From: Aedes albopictus
Taxonomy: Eukaryota > Arthropoda > Insecta > Diptera > Culicidae
NCBI RefSeq assembly: GCF_035046485.1
Contig: NC_085136.1
Coordinates: 224,320,853 to 224,384,852 of the forward strand
DNA: 64,000 nucleotides
Direction of reading: 5' to 3'
Positions 60,239 through 64,000 of the stretch are shown one piece after another; the first letter of the stretch is position 1, and each line of letters opens with the position of its first letter. Below the pieces are notes generated by a model, which had not been told where the DNA came from, searched no databases, and saw only the letters and a list, made by a program, of their open reading frames with translations. The position numbers and the translations under genes are program-made.

Positions 60239-61997
60239 CCTAACCAGGTGCACGAATTGCAAAAATGGTGCATAGAATACAAAATAAAAGTATTTTATGT
60301 GATGCTCACAACATAATGGTGCATCAGATGCCTAGATGATATAATAAACGCTGAAATGGTGATTGGAAAGCTTTGATGGTGCATGAAATTTAACGATGGT
60401 GCATATCAGTATGATGCATTTGATTTCTAGTTGATTAAAAGATAGTGCATGAGATCAGCATAATGCGTGGATACCTAGTTCATTCTGTGGACGCTTTGAA
60501 GAAGGTACATGGTGTTAGTGTGCTGTATTAGTTGTCACCGTTATTCAGCGGCACTCGCCATTGTGTATGGCTAGGTGTACGAATTGCAAAAATGGTGCTT
60601 GGAATTTAATGTGGTGCCGAAGTCACCATGGTTCACGTACATGGATTACAGTTTTGGAATACGAAATGCCGAAATGGTGCATGTTATTCGAATATGGTGC
60701 TGACATCACTGATTAGTTAAAAGATGGTGCGTGAGATTAGCCTAAAAATGTTTCTGAGAACATCATGGGTGTGCATGAGATACTAAGAAATAGTATGTAT
60801 CAGGGGTGCATTTGTTGCCACCATGATTCAGTGATTCTCAACATTGGGTGATTAGATCCAAAATGCAAGAATTGCAAAAATGATGCATAGAATTTAATGT
60901 GGTGCGGAAGTCAACATGGATCAGGTACATGGAATACAATTTGGTGTACGATATAGCAAAATGGAGCTTATGAAATTCAAATGTGAAATAAATGCTTAGA
61001 TGACGCGTGAGATGGTGCTTAGAAATTTATGTGATCATCATGGTGGTGCATGGAATGCAAAGGAGCTACATGATGTTTGTATGGTGCATTAGTTTTACCA
61101 TGATTCAGTTATACTCAACAAATTCCATAAGTAGGTGCACGAATTGCAAAAATGGTGCAGGAAACTCAATACGGCACAGAAATCAACATAGACCAGGAAC
61201 AAGGAATGCTATTTTGTATGCGAAATGTCAAAATGGTGCATCAAATTCACTTGTGAACCACATCATAATGGTGCATAAGATGCCTAGATGATATAGTGAA
61301 TGTCAAAATGGTGGTTGGAAAGCTTTGAAGAAGGTGCATGATGCTAGATGATGCATTAGTTGTCACCTTTTTTCAAACCTTATCAATATGGTTAGGTGCA
61401 CGAATTGCAAAAATGGTGCATATCATACAAAAAAATGTATTTTATGTGGCATTACGGTGCTTTAGATGCCTAGATGATATGATAAACGCTGAAATGGTGC
61501 TTGAAGAGCTGTGATGGTGCATGAAGTTTTATGATGGTGCATATCAGTATGAGGTATTAGATACTTAATTGATAAAAAGACATTTCATGCGATCATCATA
61601 ATACGTGGATACCTAGATCATTCTGTGGACATCATGATGGTGTATTGAAAGCTTTGAAGAAGGTGCATGATGTTAGTGTGCTGTATTAGTCGTCACTGTT
61701 ATTCAGTGATACTCGTTATTTTGTATGGCTAGGTGCACGAATTGCAAAAATGGTGCTTAGAATTCAATGTGGTGCCGAAGTCACCATGGTTCACGTACAT
61801 GGAATACGAAATGCCAAAATGGTGCATGTTATTCGAATATGGTGCTGACATCACTGATTAGTTAGAAGATGGTGCGTGAGTTTGGCCTAGATGATTCTGA
61901 GAACATCATGGTTGTGCATGAGATACTAAGAAATTGTATGTTGCAATGGTGCACCATGGCTCAGTGATTCTCAACATTGCGTGGTAAGATGCAAGGT

Positions 61998-62555
61998 CAG
62001 TGTTTGGACGAAAAAGTGTTCAGTGAACCACTCGGCAGTTTTTCTTCCCTTCAGTTGGTTCTGTTTCATTTACCAAGCGGTGTATGTTCTCTCGTCGAGT
62101 CGCATGGTTCACGAAGGAACACAAAGAAGATACTCCGATATAAACAAGCTGCGCCGATGAGCGGGCATCGCTAAGTGTAACACTTACCGATGATCTCTCA
62201 TCGTTGGCTTGGGGCAACTATGAATAATCGTTATTTTCATCAGTATTTAATGCGTTTTCGCTTTAAAAACGTGAACTACTATTTAATTTGACTGTATTCA
62301 TGACGTTGCAGGTTGTGTAGTCACAATAAAAAAAGAATTATGGCAATAAAATATTCTAACCGAATGCATCGCTTTCATTAGCGTCATCGAGCATCTTCTC
62401 TCTTGATTGCGCTCTCGTATAGAACCGGACAAGAGAATGAACAGCATTTCGAGGAGCGTTCCCGAGCATGTCGGTTCACGAAATGTTACAATCGCGAATG
62501 TATCACTTGCTGAGCATGGACCATTCAGTGGTTCGCGATAAAAATCCACACACTG
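61998..62555. mobile_element. hAT-type non-autonomous element, 558 bp
   Basis: Ends CAGTGTTTGGAC and (reverse complement) CAGTGTGTGGAT with inner GAACCACT blocks in both arms. The perfect 8-bp TSD TGCAAGGT is at 61,990-61,997 and 62,556-62,563. It lies inside a GGTGCA unit, so it is younger than the array expansion at that point. The 151-codon minus open frame at 62,298-62,753 crosses its boundary and is not a gene. Confidence 0.85.
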
Positions 62556-63613
62556 TGCAAGGTGCAAGAATTGCAAAAATGGTGCATATTTTTTTTTATA
62601 GAAGGGGGGGCAAGTGCCCCCCCTTGCCCCCCCCCCCCCCCTGTGCACGCTAGTGGTCATCGACCTTGAGCTACACACACAGCGCAAAACTGAACTGTTC
62701 AGGTGACGTTTCTGGTGACAGGTATGAATGCGGTCAAATTGTAAGTATAACAAAAATAGTCTAAAAACGAAGAGGAAAAAATGATAAACATACTGCTAAA
62801 GTGCACGCTGTTTCAATTTTCTAACTAAAATACTAATTAAAATAATTTAATCTACAAATTTCCACAGACAGGTATTCCTCATGAACTACAATACAGATCT
62901 ACTTAAAATTAATTGTTAAACACTTAAATTAGGTACTTGCTGTGAAGATATTATTGTGCTACTTCTATCCTAACCAAAAATTCATGCTTTATATATTCAC
63001 GGTAAGCTAAAGTGGATTTCTTCTAAACTAAAATCTATAAATAACATTTTAAAATTATTAGAATTCGACAAACGACATCATTGACGACAGATGAACTTAC
63101 TAAAGGGACTAAATGTAAGACTAAAATTGATTATCCTATTTCCATATATACAAAAATGAATATTGTTAAAATATCTATAGCACTAAAATTATTTACCTCC
63201 TATTTGTATCCGCAACTATTTTTTATCAGGAGAATTATAATCTACCGCTGAATTACGCTAAGTTCTCGTGTTTATCTTGCGGAGATTATAATCCCGAAAA
63301 TCATCCCCAATCCGTTGGCCGACCGCCAACATAACTCTTGATGTCATCGACCAAAATTTTAGGGTCACCCCTCAAAATCATGTATCCGCCAAAAGTTTTG
63401 GGTCACTTTGGTAAAACATGGAAAAGTTATTTGATGATTTATTCGTCATCTTTAGTTCAATTTTAATTCTTTTTAGCTCATTTTAAATCATATTCAACGT
63501 TTCTCTGACTTATTATCATTAAAATTAGACCTAGGGTTTTGAAATCGGACGCAAATTGGGTCCAAAATATGACATGTTTTTAGGGGGTGACCCCAAACTT
63601 TCGATCGGGAGTG

Positions 63614-64000
63614 TAGGCCGGGGTATATAGACTGTTTCAGAAATTATAAATAAACTTTGTTTGTTAAATAAAATGAACTGTTCTGATGATTTCCACCAAC
63701 TTTTTCCAGAATACAGCATATTGTGATCCACATTTTTATATTTCCTGTCAATTGTCATGATATTTTGAAGAACAGTCGAGTTCTCCAACAATTAACTTCA
63801 TTCTCCAAATTTGCATTTGAACAAAGGTGTTTTTAAAGATTCCAACATTATTAATCACTAAATACCAACTGTTATCTAACTTTCTATCATATTCGCTTTC
63901 TCAACAAGTTATCCAAGAAATGCCATCATCAAAACCTGGTAAAAATTATTATAAAGGCATTTGCACAGCATTTTTTCTGACATAAAGTTTCTTATTTTTT
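63614..64000. other. Unassigned AT-rich DNA at the right edge
   Basis: After the TA at 63,614-63,615 no repeat boundary, frame or RNA feature is recognised up to the window end. Confidence 0.5.

Larger units (their letters stand above)
59716..62600 (+). repeat. GGTGCA-type array with a higher-order period near 1.17 kb
   Basis: Short words (AAAATGGTGCAT, GATGGTGCATGA) recur throughout. Larger blocks recur too: GCACGAATTGCAAAAATGGT at about 60,250, 60,580, 61,140, 61,398, 61,736 and (as GTGCAAGAATTGC) 62,562; GCTTTGAAGAAGG at 60,123, 60,489, 61,321 and 61,652. The spacings show an approximately 1.17-kb higher-order unit present about twice. Short remnants at 52,240-52,290 lie on the other side of the GAATTCC array, so that array interrupts the GGTGCA array. 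Confidence 0.85.
52199..62655. mobile_element. Giant hAT-like TIR element 3 (10.5 kb), almost wholly tandem repeats
   Basis: The left end CACTAGCGTGCGCAGGG and right end (reverse complement CACTAGCGTGCACAGGG) are followed inward by G-rich GGGGGGCAC blocks. The perfect 8-bp TSD GTCATCGA is at 52,191-52,198 and 62,656-62,663. The interior is a short GGTGCA block, 7.3 kb of GAATTCC array, 2.9 kb of GGTGCA array and a nested hAT MITE. No transposase. The 8-bp TSD suggests hAT; the element is the third in this window with this cargo. Confidence 0.85.
51965..63613. mobile_element. Tc1/mariner-like TIR element split by a giant hAT-like insertion
   Basis: The left end CACTCCCGACCAAAAGTTTG and right end (reverse complement CACTCCCGATCGAAAGTTTG) continue as GGGTCACCCCCTAAAAACAT. 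TA is on both sides (51,963-51,964; 63,614-63,615). A sub-terminal copy of CCAAAAGTTTTGGGTCAC is at about 63,395. Without the insertion at 52,199-62,655 only about 1.2 kb remains, AT-rich with no recognisable transposase, so the element is non-autonomous or decayed. Confidence 0.82.

Noticed and set aside
62298..62753. Minus-strand open frame of 151 codons
   Set aside because: It crosses the end of a hAT MITE, array DNA and the terminal G/C tracts of the hAT-like element, so it is not a conserved unit.

Overview
The window is non-coding, repeat-dense insect DNA and almost certainly comes from an Aedes mosquito. The strongest marker is a complete Feilai-type tRNA-derived SINE at 8,953-9,234 with a perfect 13-bp target-site duplication (TSD). 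The density of MITEs, foldback elements and nested transposons fits the same genus. I see no intact protein-coding gene. The only host-gene candidates are a 30-codon exon with good splice signals at 5,585-5,674 and an open frame cut by the left edge (2-265), so the window is probably intron or intergenic DNA.

Layout. 1-5,500: mostly unassigned AT-rich DNA with small hairpins, one short terminal-inverted-repeat (TIR) element and one retroposon with a 14-bp TSD. 5,700-11,400: a degenerate element starting TAGCTGACCCGG, split by a retroposon with 23-bp direct repeats and by a TTAA MITE; then the Feilai SINE and three head-to-tail TAGCTG-type units joined at microsatellites. 11,528-19,824: a giant hAT-like TIR element (8-bp TSD GTGGAGAT) carrying a GAATTCC-rich array, a 70-bp satellite and a 125-bp satellite. 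20,167-22,642: a non-LTR reverse-transcriptase (RT) remnant and nested MITEs. 23,498-29,574: a second hAT-like element (8-bp TSD TCCCAGAG) with the same kind of cargo and a nested TIR element.

25,583-35,690 is the most striking structure: an 8.3-kb palindrome with nearly identical 4.16-kb arms, hinged in a (TA)n run and followed by a third, direct 1.77-kb copy of the inner arm. Either it is a very recent foldback or template-switch rearrangement, or it is an assembly or sequencing artefact.

37,640-46,725: a decayed Ty3/gypsy-type retrotransposon in the order gag, protease, RT, RNase H, integrase. It is dissected by at least nine later insertions, many with clear TSDs, including hAT MITEs, a TTAA MITE, CCCGAGCAGG MITEs, a tRNA-bearing foldback and a Drosophila-FB-like element. 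47,004-49,476: a long-TIR element with a TTA TSD. 51,290-63,613: two abutting TA-flanked elements. The second contains a 10.5-kb hAT-like element (8-bp TSD GTCATCGA) made almost wholly of a GAATTCC array and a GGTGCA array, which themselves carry a hairpin element, a MITE, a SINE and a 558-bp hAT MITE.

Main message: three unrelated-looking hAT-type TIR pairs, each with a perfect 8-bp TSD, enclose the same GAATTCC-type minisatellite. This suggests that tandem arrays are mobilised or amplified as DNA-transposon cargo. All long open frames inside the arrays and microsatellites arise from the repeat period and are not genes.
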